Source: Deltaproteobacteria bacterium
GTDB lineage: Bacteria > Desulfobacterota > GWC2-55-46 > DRQE01
Direction of reading: 5' to 3'
Assembly (NCBI GenBank): GCA_016219165.1
Contig: JACRCB010000156.1
Location: 1 to 12,115, forward strand
Length of the DNA stretch: 12,115 bases
A program made the position numbers and the translations under genes. The notes beneath the pieces are model-generated. The model did no database searches, had not been told where the DNA came from, and was given only the letters and a program-made list of their open reading frames with translations. Positions 1 to 5,935 of this stretch are shown piece by piece. Within the stretch, counting starts at the first letter, position 1. The number at the start of each line of letters is the position of its first letter.

Positions 1-70
1 AACCCTCGGTGCACGTTAAATGCACATATGCTTTCCAGGCATACCCCTTCGGCCGCTCGGGCATCTCTCC
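1..70 (-). tRNA. tRNA-Ser(GGA), 3' end cut by window edge
   Basis: Read on the minus strand from position 70, the sequence begins GGAGAGA (acceptor arm), then TG, a D-arm with CCC/GGG stem, and an anticodon stem TATGC/GCATA (39-43 with 27-31) enclosing the loop CTGGAAA. The anticodon is GGA (positions 36-34), which reads UCC/UCU serine codons. A long type II variable arm follows, with a GTGCA/TGCAC stem, as expected for tRNA-Ser. The T-arm begins (GAGGGTT) and the window then ends, so roughly the last 20 nucleotides, including the acceptor 3' strand, are outside. It lies 54 bases downstream of the DUF2155 lipoprotein stop codon. I see no clear promoter between them, so it may be co-transcribed. 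Confidence 0.93.
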
Positions 71-124
71 TTTTCCTTCAGAAACTTCCGGCCATGCTGA
101 AAAAACTGCCGTTCAACACCGGTG

Positions 125-694
125 TCACTTCTTTATGGATGCGGGCGTTACGAGCGCCACGGCGAACCTTTCGTTTTTGTAAGTGCCGAAGGTGGGGAAT
201 CTTTTGAAGACCCATCCCCTGGCCACACTCTTATCGCCCTCTAAAAGCTCGACAAGGACCGCCGGGTTATTCGGCTCGGAACTCTTTGACTCCACGGCCT
301 TCTCCATCATCATATAGTCGGGGACGAAAGTCTCGGCCTTGATTGAATAGCCCGTATTCCTGATGGCCGCCTTACTGCCCACCCTGACCTTTATTATATC
401 CTTTGTCCGGGCGGTATTGTCGGTTATCTCCAACTCAACTTCCTTCCACCTTGCCTTTACCTCATCGGACAGCCTGACCGGCTTCTCGGCCTTCTTTACC
501 CCGGCTGGCGAAGGCGGAGCGCCCTTTTCCATATCTCCTATGGAGGGATGCCCAACCGGCAGGGGCTGGGGGAGGGTTGAAGGCTGCTGGATTTCTTTTT
601 TCTCTTCAACAGGCTTTTTCTCCTCCTTTTTTCCGCATGCCGCGAGAAAAACCGCAAGTATGACCGCGAATACAAAAAACCTTCTTTTTAGCAT
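125..694 (-). CDS. DUF2155 family lipoprotein
   Basis: A 189-aa predicted lipoprotein of unknown function. The N-terminus has charged MLKRR, a hydrophobic stretch and a lipobox LAAC with the lipidated Cys at residue 20, so export and membrane anchoring are expected. Residues 21-75 are a Lys/Glu- then Pro-rich linker typical of lipoprotein tethers. The folded part (about 80-185) resembles DUF2155: it has the EPNNPAV stretch and a C-terminal GWVFKRFPTF segment, corresponding to the conserved 'GW.F..FP..' region of that family. The ATG at 694 follows an AGAGG Shine-Dalgarno-like sequence 5 bases away. It has its own candidate promoter at 732-759 and is the last protein gene before the tRNA-Ser. 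The family assignment is from memory of its pattern; no biochemical function is known to me. Confidence 0.82.
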   Translation of the reverse strand: MLKRRFFVFAVILAVFLAACGKKEEKKPVEEKKEIQQPSTLPQPLPVGHPSIGDMEKGAPPSPAGVKKAEKPVRLSDEVKARWKEVELEITDNTARTKDIIKVRVGSKAAIRNTGYSIKAETFVPDYMMMEKAVESKSSEPNNPAVLVELLEGDKSVARGWVFKRFPTFGTYKNERFAVALVTPASIKK

Positions 695-731
695 CTTATC
701 CTCTGACCTCCGCTCGGTTTTTACTGCGGAC

Positions 732-759
732 AGTATAACATCTCCCGGCGCCTTTTCAA
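732..759 (-). promoter_or_regulatory. Sigma70-type promoter for the DUF2155 lipoprotein gene
   Basis: On the minus strand TTGAAA (759-754) is followed by a 16-base spacer and TATACT (737-732). TG sits one base upstream of the -10 box, giving an extended -10. A start near position 725 would leave a short leader of about 30 bases containing the Shine-Dalgarno sequence. The promoter lies just downstream of the peptidase gene's stop codon, in the only sizeable gap in this part of the window. Confidence 0.55.
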
Positions 760-775
760 AGTTTTTTTAGAGGGG

Positions 776-2257
776 CTAAGAGACCCCTTGCCTCCGTCTT
801 GCGGACTCAAGCCATCCTTGCTCGAACTCCGCATAGGAGAGGTATATCGAGGAGGAAAACGCGCCATCCATGGTATTGCCCTGTCCCAGCCCCTCCAGTA
901 TCTTCCTCGCGGAGAAAATGCCGAATTCACGGATAAGGTATTCAGCCGCCGAAAGGCTCAAAGCATAGGCAATAAGCGCCTTGCCGGATGAAAATCCCGT
1001 AAAAGAACCCTCAAGGGGTTTTAAGGAAACCTCTCCTGAAAGGACGTCTTTCAGGAAGGGGGCGCCCTCGTCCTTCTTCTCCTCGAAGTACTGCGCAAGC
1101 CCCTCGTTCAGCCACACCGGGGCCCTGCCTTTTGAAACCCTGAAAATAACGGCATGGGTGTATTCGTGGAAAACGACCTTCTCAAGGAGTGAGGTCTTTT
1201 CGGTTACCCCGCCGGCGGGTATCTTTATCCTGCCGTCAAAAAGCGCGCCCGCCCACGATGGGGCCCTCGTCGTATCCCTGAACCTTTCCCCGGAATAGAG
1301 GACGGCGGTTATCTTGTCCTCCGGGTAGTAGCCGAGCTCCGAGCCTATCCTGTAGTAAGCCTCTTCGAGGAGTATCCCTATGAGGTGGCCTGTAACGGCA
1401 TTCTCGCCGCCTTCGAACCTGACAATAAAGTGGCTTCCTTTTTTCTCGGTGAAACCACTCTCGGAGGCTCTCTCGCCGCGCATCTTTTCAAGGGCGGAAC
1501 GGAGTTCGCCGTCGGAGGGGTCTAAAGAGAGCGCCTTTTCAAGGTAAAGAGCCGCCCCCTCCACGTTCCCGCCTTCCCAATACGTCTGACCCAGCCGCAT
1601 GTATACATCTTTAAGCAACCCCCTTGCCTCAGAATCATCCTTAATCCTTTCGAGGGTGCCGGATGCGGCTTCAAGTTCGCCGAGGCCCATCTCCGCATAC
1701 GCAGCGCCTTTTAAAAACGCGGGGTCTTCTTTAAAAACCCCGGCATCGTAAAAGAACTCCTTCGCCCTGCGAAAATCCCGTTTTTTTAACTCCTCACGCC
1801 CGAGAAAAAAAAGGCTCTGTGCAAGATTGCCTTTGAGCGCCTCATTCGAAGGGTCGTCATTGAGCGCCCTCCTTAAGAGGGCCGACGCCTTCCCGTAATC
1901 CCCTTCCTTGAAGGCCTTATACCCTTCCCTCAAGTCTTCCGGATAGCTTGCGGCGGAGGGGAGAGTAGTCCCGGCCGAACTAACCTCCGGCCCGGCGGGG
2001 AGCCCCTTCTGAGCATCTCCGGTCCTATCCTCCCGTTGGATACGACTCCGGGGCCGGGCGGACTCCTGGCGCGCGAGGTAATAGACGAGCGCTGAAATCA
2101 CAGCGAGGGAAATGATAACGACTATTGCTGTAAGGAGTTTACTGGAAAGTCTTAAGGATGTTCGGGGGGAACCGCTCTTTCTCCGGGGGTCGCTGGCGCA
2201 ATGCGGACAATTCTCCGCCCATTGCGAAATGTTTGCCCCGCAATTCCTGCAAAGCAT
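776..2257 (-). CDS. Zinc-ribbon / TM / TPR protein with gluzincin (peptidase MA-like) domain
   Basis: A 493-aa predicted membrane-anchored metallopeptidase. Residues 3-20 form a four-cysteine ribbon (C3, C6, C17, C20). A single transmembrane helix lies at about 41-62, followed by a Ser/Pro/Arg-rich linker. TPR-like helical repeats span about 107-260. The peptidase domain (about 269-400) carries HEYTH (H364, E365, H368) and a downstream NEGLA with E385 as third zinc ligand, the HExxH...E arrangement of gluzincins of the peptidase MA group. All catalytic and metal-binding residues are present. With one helix and a short N-terminal side, the likely topology puts the ribbon in the cytoplasm and the TPR and protease outside it. 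The ATG overlaps the upstream GAF gene's stop codon (TGATG), implying translational coupling. Substrate unknown. Confidence 0.85.
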   Translation of the reverse strand: MLCRNCGANISQWAENCPHCASDPRRKSGSPRTSLRLSSKLLTAIVVIISLAVISALVYYLARQESARPRSRIQREDRTGDAQKGLPAGPEVSSAGTTLPSAASYPEDLREGYKAFKEGDYGKASALLRRALNDDPSNEALKGNLAQSLFFLGREELKKRDFRRAKEFFYDAGVFKEDPAFLKGAAYAEMGLGELEAASGTLERIKDDSEARGLLKDVYMRLGQTYWEGGNVEGAALYLEKALSLDPSDGELRSALEKMRGERASESGFTEKKGSHFIVRFEGGENAVTGHLIGILLEEAYYRIGSELGYYPEDKITAVLYSGERFRDTTRAPSWAGALFDGRIKIPAGGVTEKTSLLEKVVFHEYTHAVIFRVSKGRAPVWLNEGLAQYFEEKKDEGAPFLKDVLSGEVSLKPLEGSFTGFSSGKALIAYALSLSAAEYLIREFGIFSARKILEGLGQGNTMDGAFSSSIYLSYAEFEQGWLESARRRQGVS

Positions 2258-2970
2258 CAGAGCCTCTTACGCATCTTCACCGCGCCGAGTATGAGATTTG
2301 CCACAACCGAGATGAAATATATCTCATCTTCCTTAAACTCCCTCAATACAACCGTCTGGGCGTTCAGTACCCCGAACGGCTCGTCCCCCGAGAATATAGG
2401 ATAGGAATACATGGTCTTTATCCTGTACTGTTCCTCCTTGGTTTCGGGGAAGTATCTGTATCTCGGGTCCATGGATATGTCCGGCACGAGCATGGGATGT
2501 CTCTCTTTCACGGCCGAACCCGTAATCCCCTCGCCCATCTTCAATTTCGCCTGTCCAACGGCATTCTGCGAAAGCCCGTATGTGCCCCTCATAACGAGCT
2601 CTTCTCCGTCCCACAGGTATATGGAACATACGTCGACGCCGAGCCTTCTTGCCGTCCTTTCAACCACGTTTTTAAGGACCTCGCCCAGGTCGTAGTCCGA
2701 AGAGGCGAGCATGCTTATCTCATCGAGCGTTATTATCTCCATCCTTTCCCTGTCGGCCCTCTGCAGTTCGAAGTAAAACTGCCCCGTATTGTCGAACTTA
2801 AGCGGGGTAAGGCTCTCTTTCGAAAAATGCGGGTTTATCGCCTTGCTCATGGACGGGGAAGAGCGGTACTCTGAGAATCCGCACGTGCACGTAACCTTGA
2901 TTCTGTAATCGTCTATGCGCGCGGAACTCATCTTTTTCCCGCATTTCCTGCACCTTATGACCGGCTCCAT
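2257..2970 (-). CDS. GAF domain protein with N-terminal zinc knuckle
   Basis: A 237-aa predicted soluble sensor or regulator. The N-terminus carries C7-x2-C10 and C28-x-C30, which probably bind one zinc. Residues about 70-227 form a GAF domain with the familiar elements LxxVVERTARRLGVDVCSIYLWD, GEGITGSAV, a PDI-type strand and a GVLNAQ strand near the end, close to GAF domains of the PtsP/NifA type. No output domain (kinase, GGDEF, HTH) is attached, so it may act through a partner. I chose the ATG at 2970 rather than 2988 because GGAG (2977-2980) sits 6 bases before it, while the upstream ATG has no Shine-Dalgarno sequence. Its stop overlaps the start of the peptidase gene. If the rodZ frameshift is read through, that gene ends at 3000, 29 bases upstream. 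Confidence 0.82.
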   Translation of the reverse strand: MEPVIRCRKCGKKMSSARIDDYRIKVTCTCGFSEYRSSPSMSKAINPHFSKESLTPLKFDNTGQFYFELQRADRERMEIITLDEISMLASSDYDLGEVLKNVVERTARRLGVDVCSIYLWDGEELVMRGTYGLSQNAVGQAKLKMGEGITGSAVKERHPMLVPDISMDPRYRYFPETKEEQYRIKTMYSYPIFSGDEPFGVLNAQTVVLREFKEDEIYFISVVANLILGAVKMRKRL

Positions 2971-2976
2971 CGGTTG

Positions 2977-2980
2977 CTCC
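2977..2980 (-). promoter_or_regulatory. Shine-Dalgarno GGAG that decides the GAF protein start
   Basis: GGAG followed by six bases and the ATG at 2970. It lies inside the six-codon extension that would result from starting at 2988, which argues for the shorter protein. Confidence 0.6.
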
Positions 2981-2999
2981 AATACCATCGGTATTTTTT

Positions 3000-3116
3000 C
3001 TAAGGCCCCGGCAGCCTGACCCTTACAACCTCTCCCTCCACCCCGAAAGGGCCAACTTCCCTGCCGTTTAACTTAAGTTCGACCGCGGCGGCATTCCCTA
3101 TGGTTAAAAAAAAACC
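3000..3116 (-). other. Out-of-frame 3' end of the rodZ-like gene with slippery T9 tract
   Basis: On the coding strand the upstream gene reads GTT TTT TTT TAA across nine T's (complement of 3114-3106). Reading TTA ACC ATA instead, by a -1 shift or one extra T, continues as LTIGNAAAVELK, then LNGREVGPFG and VEGEVVRVRLPGP, 35 residues ending at TAG (3002-3000). This matches the GNAgxVxLxxNG core and final strands of DUF4115, so it is the natural C-terminus of RodZ. The restored product would be 251 aa (10 T's or a -1 shift) or 250 aa (7 T's), ending just before the GAF gene's ribosome binding site. Confidence 0.85.
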
Positions 3117-3754
3117 TCTTCAGCCTCCCACCTTACGGATTCGCCGTCTCTCAAAAGCGTCTCGAAGGGTTTTTTATTGTCTATCTCAGCCATCACCCAT
3201 GTTGTGTTCTTTGCGTAAAGGTCAAGCAGGAGTTTAGTGCCCGTGGGCTTTTCCGGGGTCTTCCCAAGGGGCGTCGAGGGGACATCCTGCGGGGCGTTAG
3301 AGCCGTACTTCTCATCCATCTTTCCGGAAGGTTCGGAAAGTTGTGCCGGGGGAACCGGCGATTGCGTTTTCCTGGTAGAGCCGCCTGAGAAGATAAAATA
3401 CAGGACCACCAGGATAATCCCCGCGGAAACAAGCGAAATAACCGCCGCATTGGACTTAAACCAGGGTTTCGGAAAAGAGGCCTCTTTCTCTGGAAGGGTG
3501 TCCTTGTCTTTTTTGGCCTCCTCCCTCAGGTACGCCTCGAATCTCAAGACGGCATCGTTCTCATCGAGGCCGAGGACCCTGCAATATGACCTTATGAAAC
3601 CCTTTATGTAAGTCGGGTGGGGGAGTTTTTCGTACTCGTCTTTTTCGAGCGATTCGAGAGTCTGGACCTTGAGCATCAGCCTGTCGGCGACCGCCTTCAG
3701 CGCCACCCCCCTCAATTCGCGTTCCTTCTTGAGGTATTCGCCGGGATTTTCCAT
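3104..3754 (-). CDS. rodZ: RodZ-like protein (HTH_25, TM, DUF4115), C-terminus out of frame
   Basis: A 216-aa open frame encoding a RodZ/YfgA-type protein. RodZ links the MreB cytoskeleton to the membrane in elongating cells. Residues 4-75 form the cytoplasmic helix-turn-helix (YLKKERELRGVALKAVADRL, then the PTYIKGFIRSY helix typical of the family). A transmembrane helix spans about 103-123 and a Pro/Ser-rich periplasmic linker follows. DUF4115 begins at about 173 (LLLDLYAKNTTWVMAEID...). The frame stops at WEAEEVFF, in the middle of DUF4115. The expected continuation, LTIGNAAAVELKLNG..., is present downstream in another frame (see 3000-3116). The break coincides with a nine-T run. It may be a sequencing error, a recoding site or a real mutation. 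The gene follows the TPR lipoprotein by 15 bases, the same order as pilF-rodZ in Pseudomonas. Confidence 0.85.
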   Translation of the reverse strand: MENPGEYLKKERELRGVALKAVADRLMLKVQTLESLEKDEYEKLPHPTYIKGFIRSYCRVLGLDENDAVLRFEAYLREEAKKDKDTLPEKEASFPKPWFKSNAAVISLVSAGIILVVLYFIFSGGSTRKTQSPVPPAQLSEPSGKMDEKYGSNAPQDVPSTPLGKTPEKPTGTKLLLDLYAKNTTWVMAEIDNKKPFETLLRDGESVRWEAEEVFF

Positions 3755-3769
3755 TTCCGGATTTCCGCC

Positions 3770-4522
3770 TTACTTTAAAAGTTCTATGTATTCCCTGGCG
3801 CTCTTCGCCTTCCTATCGCTTCCCGGCAGCAGTTCAACCACCTTCCCGAACGCCTTTTTCGCCTCAGGCCTGTCTTTTTTCCGCATAAGCGCAAGCCCGA
3901 GATTATAATAGGCGTCTCCCAGAAAAGGCTCTATGGAGACCGCCTTCCTGTAGGCCTCTACCGCCTCATCGAGCATATTCAGCTTATCGTAAGATAGGCC
4001 GAGGATATTGTATGCCATCGCGTATTGAGGGTCTATACTTACGGCCTTTTTAAGGGCATCCACGGCCTTCTCGTAATCCCTCTTGTGGTAATATGCGCTT
4101 CCCAGATTGTAGCGGGCGATCTCCGGGGTCCTGTAAAGCATGTCGCCGAGGGCTTCGTTAAAATGCACTATGGCCTCATCCCACTTTTCAAGTTCGAGGT
4201 AGGCTACCCCGAGGTTTACGTGCGCCTTTGAATCGCGGGGGTTAAGAGAAACCGCCTTCCCAAGATGCTCTGCGGCCTCGGGGTACATCCTCTTTGCAAG
4301 ATACGTGAGTCCCAACAGATGCTGGGAGACGGGGTCATCGGGGTATATAGCCGCGGCCTTTGAGAGTTCCTCCAAAGCCCCTGTATAATTCTCCTGGGTA
4401 AAGTACACCTCTCCCATCTTGTAATGGACATCCGCTTCCTCTTTTCTCTTCTCAAGCGTCGCGGCGCAGGAAGAGAGGACAAAGATGACCGGGATAAGAA
4501 AAAAAACTCTTGAAACCTTCAT
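3770..4522 (-). CDS. TPR lipoprotein, PilW/PilF type
   Basis: A 250-aa TPR protein with a lipoprotein signal: hydrophobic residues 5-17, then LSSC with the lipid-bearing Cys at 19. From about residue 30 to the C-terminus it consists of roughly six consecutive TPR units (for example HYKMGEVYFTQENYTGALEE and AHVNLGVAYLELEKWDEAI), with the usual small and aromatic positions kept. Length and build match PilW/PilF, the outer-membrane lipoprotein that helps type IV pilus secretin assembly, and it stands directly before rodZ as pilF does in Pseudomonas. No other pilus gene is in the window, so a general envelope scaffold role is equally possible. The ATG is preceded by GAGAGG at 6 bases. The 254-base gap upstream is almost entirely the repeat element at 4561-4776. 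Confidence 0.82.
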   Translation of the reverse strand: MKVSRVFFLIPVIFVLSSCAATLEKRKEEADVHYKMGEVYFTQENYTGALEELSKAAAIYPDDPVSQHLLGLTYLAKRMYPEAAEHLGKAVSLNPRDSKAHVNLGVAYLELEKWDEAIVHFNEALGDMLYRTPEIARYNLGSAYYHKRDYEKAVDALKKAVSIDPQYAMAYNILGLSYDKLNMLDEAVEAYRKAVSIEPFLGDAYYNLGLALMRKKDRPEAKKAFGKVVELLPGSDRKAKSAREYIELLK

Positions 4523-4560
4523 GGTTGGCCTCTCAATAGAAAATTTTGCCGCAATGATGC

Positions 4561-4776
4561 TTAAGGAACCTCTGGAAAAAGTATCTTGAGAGAACCTTTT
4601 TATAAAAAGGTTCTCTCAAACTCTCTCCAAAAATTTTCAGTTATGGTGGGCACAGCCCACCCTAAAAGTCTTTGGAGGGGGCAGGGCTCCCATTGCTGCG
4701 TAGCAATTGCAATGGGAAGTGGGAACCTTTCTACAGAAAGGTTCCCCCAAAAAATGTTTTTTCAGAGGTTACTATA
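4561..4776. mobile_element. MITE-like inverted-repeat element, copy 1
   Basis: About 216 bp filling the gap between the pfkB-family and TPR genes. The left end reads TTAAGGAACCTCTGGAAAAA; the right end, reversed, gives GTAACCTCTGAAAAAACAT, so the ends are imperfect inverted repeats sharing AACCTCTG(G/A)AAAAA. Inside are four hairpins: a perfect 34-base palindrome (4586-4619), GGTGGGC/GCCCACC (4645-4661), CCCATTGC/GCAATGGG (4689-4716, absent from copy 2) and GGGAACCTTTC/GAAAGGTTCCC (4721-4746). A central block of about 75 bp (4604-4681) is identical to copy 2 except for one base. There is no coding capacity. The right end reaches the TGA of the kinase gene (4777-4779). Confidence 0.82.
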
Positions 4777-5685
4777 TCATATATCTTCGAAGTGGGTCAA
4801 CCGTTTGAACTCCCCGTAACGCGACTCTATATCGTCGGCGGTCAGGCTTATAAGCCTGCGGAGGCTGAACGCCTCCACGTTGAAAGAAGCCATGACGCTT
4901 CCGAAGATGATTGCCTTCCTTATGTTCCCGTCGCTTAAGTCGTTTGTGTTCGCCAGATACCCGATGAGCCCCCCGGCAAAACTGTCGCCAGCGCCCGTGG
5001 GGTCGAAAATATCCTCAAGGGGATAGGCGGGCGCGGAGAATATCGACCGCCCGTTGAACATCACCGCCCCGTACTCTCCCCTCTTTACTATGAGTGTTTT
5101 CGGCCCGTATTCGAGGACCTTCTTGGCCGCCTTGACGAGTCCGGGCTCGCCGGCAAGTTCCCTCACCTCAGCCTCGTTAATGACGAGGAGTTCTACCTTT
5201 TTAAGCAGTTTCCTTAAAAAACCCGGCTTGCCCTCTATCCAGAAATTCATGGTATCGCAGGCGACGAGTCTGGGTTTTCTTACCTGTGTAAGAACCTCCA
5301 TCTGGAGTTCCGGGTCTATGTTTGCGAGGAATACGAACGGGGCTTCCCTGTAATCCTCCGGTATCATGGGTTTAAAGTCGCTAAAGACGTTCATCTGGGT
5401 CTCGAGTGTATGGGCCTGATTCAAGTCGTAATCGTATCTTCCCCTCCACCTGAAGGTTTTTCCCTTTACCTTTTTAAGCCCCCTCGTGTCTATCCCCCTC
5501 CCTTTCAGCGTCCCTATGTGCTCGTCAGGGAAATCTTCCCCCACGACGGCCACAATCCCCACGTCGGCAAAATAACTCGCTGAAGCGGAAAAATAAGCGG
5601 CAGACCCGCCTAAAACCTCCTCGGCCTTCCCGAAAGGGGTTTCAACGCTATCGAATGCAACGGAACCTACGGCAAGGATATCCAT
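4777..5685 (-). CDS. PfkB/ribokinase-family sugar or nucleoside kinase
   Basis: A 302-aa kinase of the ribokinase superfamily, which phosphorylates a hydroxymethyl group of a sugar or nucleoside using ATP. The N-terminus has the MDILAVGSVAFDSV strand and LGGSAAYFSASAS (the GG motif of PfkB signature 1, about 26-37). The second signature DPTGAGDSFAGG lies at 228-239, with D234 as catalytic base and the GAGD anion hole intact. Length is normal for the family (about 300). The substrate cannot be read from sequence. The neighbouring MTA/nucleoside phosphorylase suggests a purine nucleoside or ribose-type sugar. The ATG at 5685 fits the family start, but the nearest AGGAGG is about 19 bases upstream, further than usual, so initiation may be weak or the start may differ. 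Repeat copies lie on both sides of the gene. Confidence 0.87.
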   Translation of the reverse strand: MDILAVGSVAFDSVETPFGKAEEVLGGSAAYFSASASYFADVGIVAVVGEDFPDEHIGTLKGRGIDTRGLKKVKGKTFRWRGRYDYDLNQAHTLETQMNVFSDFKPMIPEDYREAPFVFLANIDPELQMEVLTQVRKPRLVACDTMNFWIEGKPGFLRKLLKKVELLVINEAEVRELAGEPGLVKAAKKVLEYGPKTLIVKRGEYGAVMFNGRSIFSAPAYPLEDIFDPTGAGDSFAGGLIGYLANTNDLSDGNIRKAIIFGSVMASFNVEAFSLRRLISLTADDIESRYGEFKRLTHFEDI

Positions 5686-5733
5686 ATCTTATAAGTAAGC
5701 GCCCCCTCCTTGCGAAAACCGGCAAGCATCCGG

Positions 5734-5935
5734 TTAAGGAACCTCTGAAAAAGTATCTTGAGAGAACCCGACCCATCCTTCGGATGGGTTCCCCGTAAAA
5801 AGGTTCTCTCAAACTCTCTCCAAAAATTTTCAGTTCTGGTGGGCACAGCCCACCCTAAAAGTCTTTGGAGGGGGTTTGGGGGAAACTTTCTACAGAAAGT
5901 TTCCCCCAAAAATGCTTTTTTCAGAGCTTCCTTAA
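5734..5935. mobile_element. MITE-like inverted-repeat element, copy 2
   Basis: A 202-bp element with clear terminal inverted repeats. The left end is TTAAGGAACCTCTGAAAAAG (5734-5753); the right end (5915-5935), reversed, is TTAAGGAAGCTCTGAAAAAA, with one mismatch and one extra A. TTAA occurs at both ends and could be a target duplication. Hairpins: TTGAGAGAACC/GGTTCTCTCAA (5758-5812) with an inserted inner palindrome ACCCATCC/GGATGGGT (5771-5789), GGTGGGC/GCCCACC (5838-5854) and GGGGGAAACTTTC/GAAAGTTTCCCCC (5878-5907, 13 perfect pairs). It has the same orientation as copy 1. The right-hand TTA is the complement of the mtnP stop codon TAA. Short reading frames crossing it are not credible genes. 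Confidence 0.87.

Noticed and set aside
71..124. Possible terminator or tRNA promoter between the DUF2155 gene and tRNA-Ser
   Set aside because: An ACACCGGTGT palindrome without a loop and a T-run some way off, but no proper stem plus U-tract and no -10 box.
2158..2874. A 238-codon open frame on the plus strand opposite the GAF gene
   Set aside because: No recognisable motifs, no ribosome binding site, and it lies wholly opposite well-supported genes; high GC leaves long antisense frames.
4586..4938. Plus-strand frames across repeat copy 1
   Set aside because: Same reason; the peptide is translated repeat sequence followed by antisense pfkB.
4561..5935. Repeats as a CRISPR array
   Set aside because: Only two copies of about 200 bp, far apart with a gene between, and no regular short repeats or spacers.
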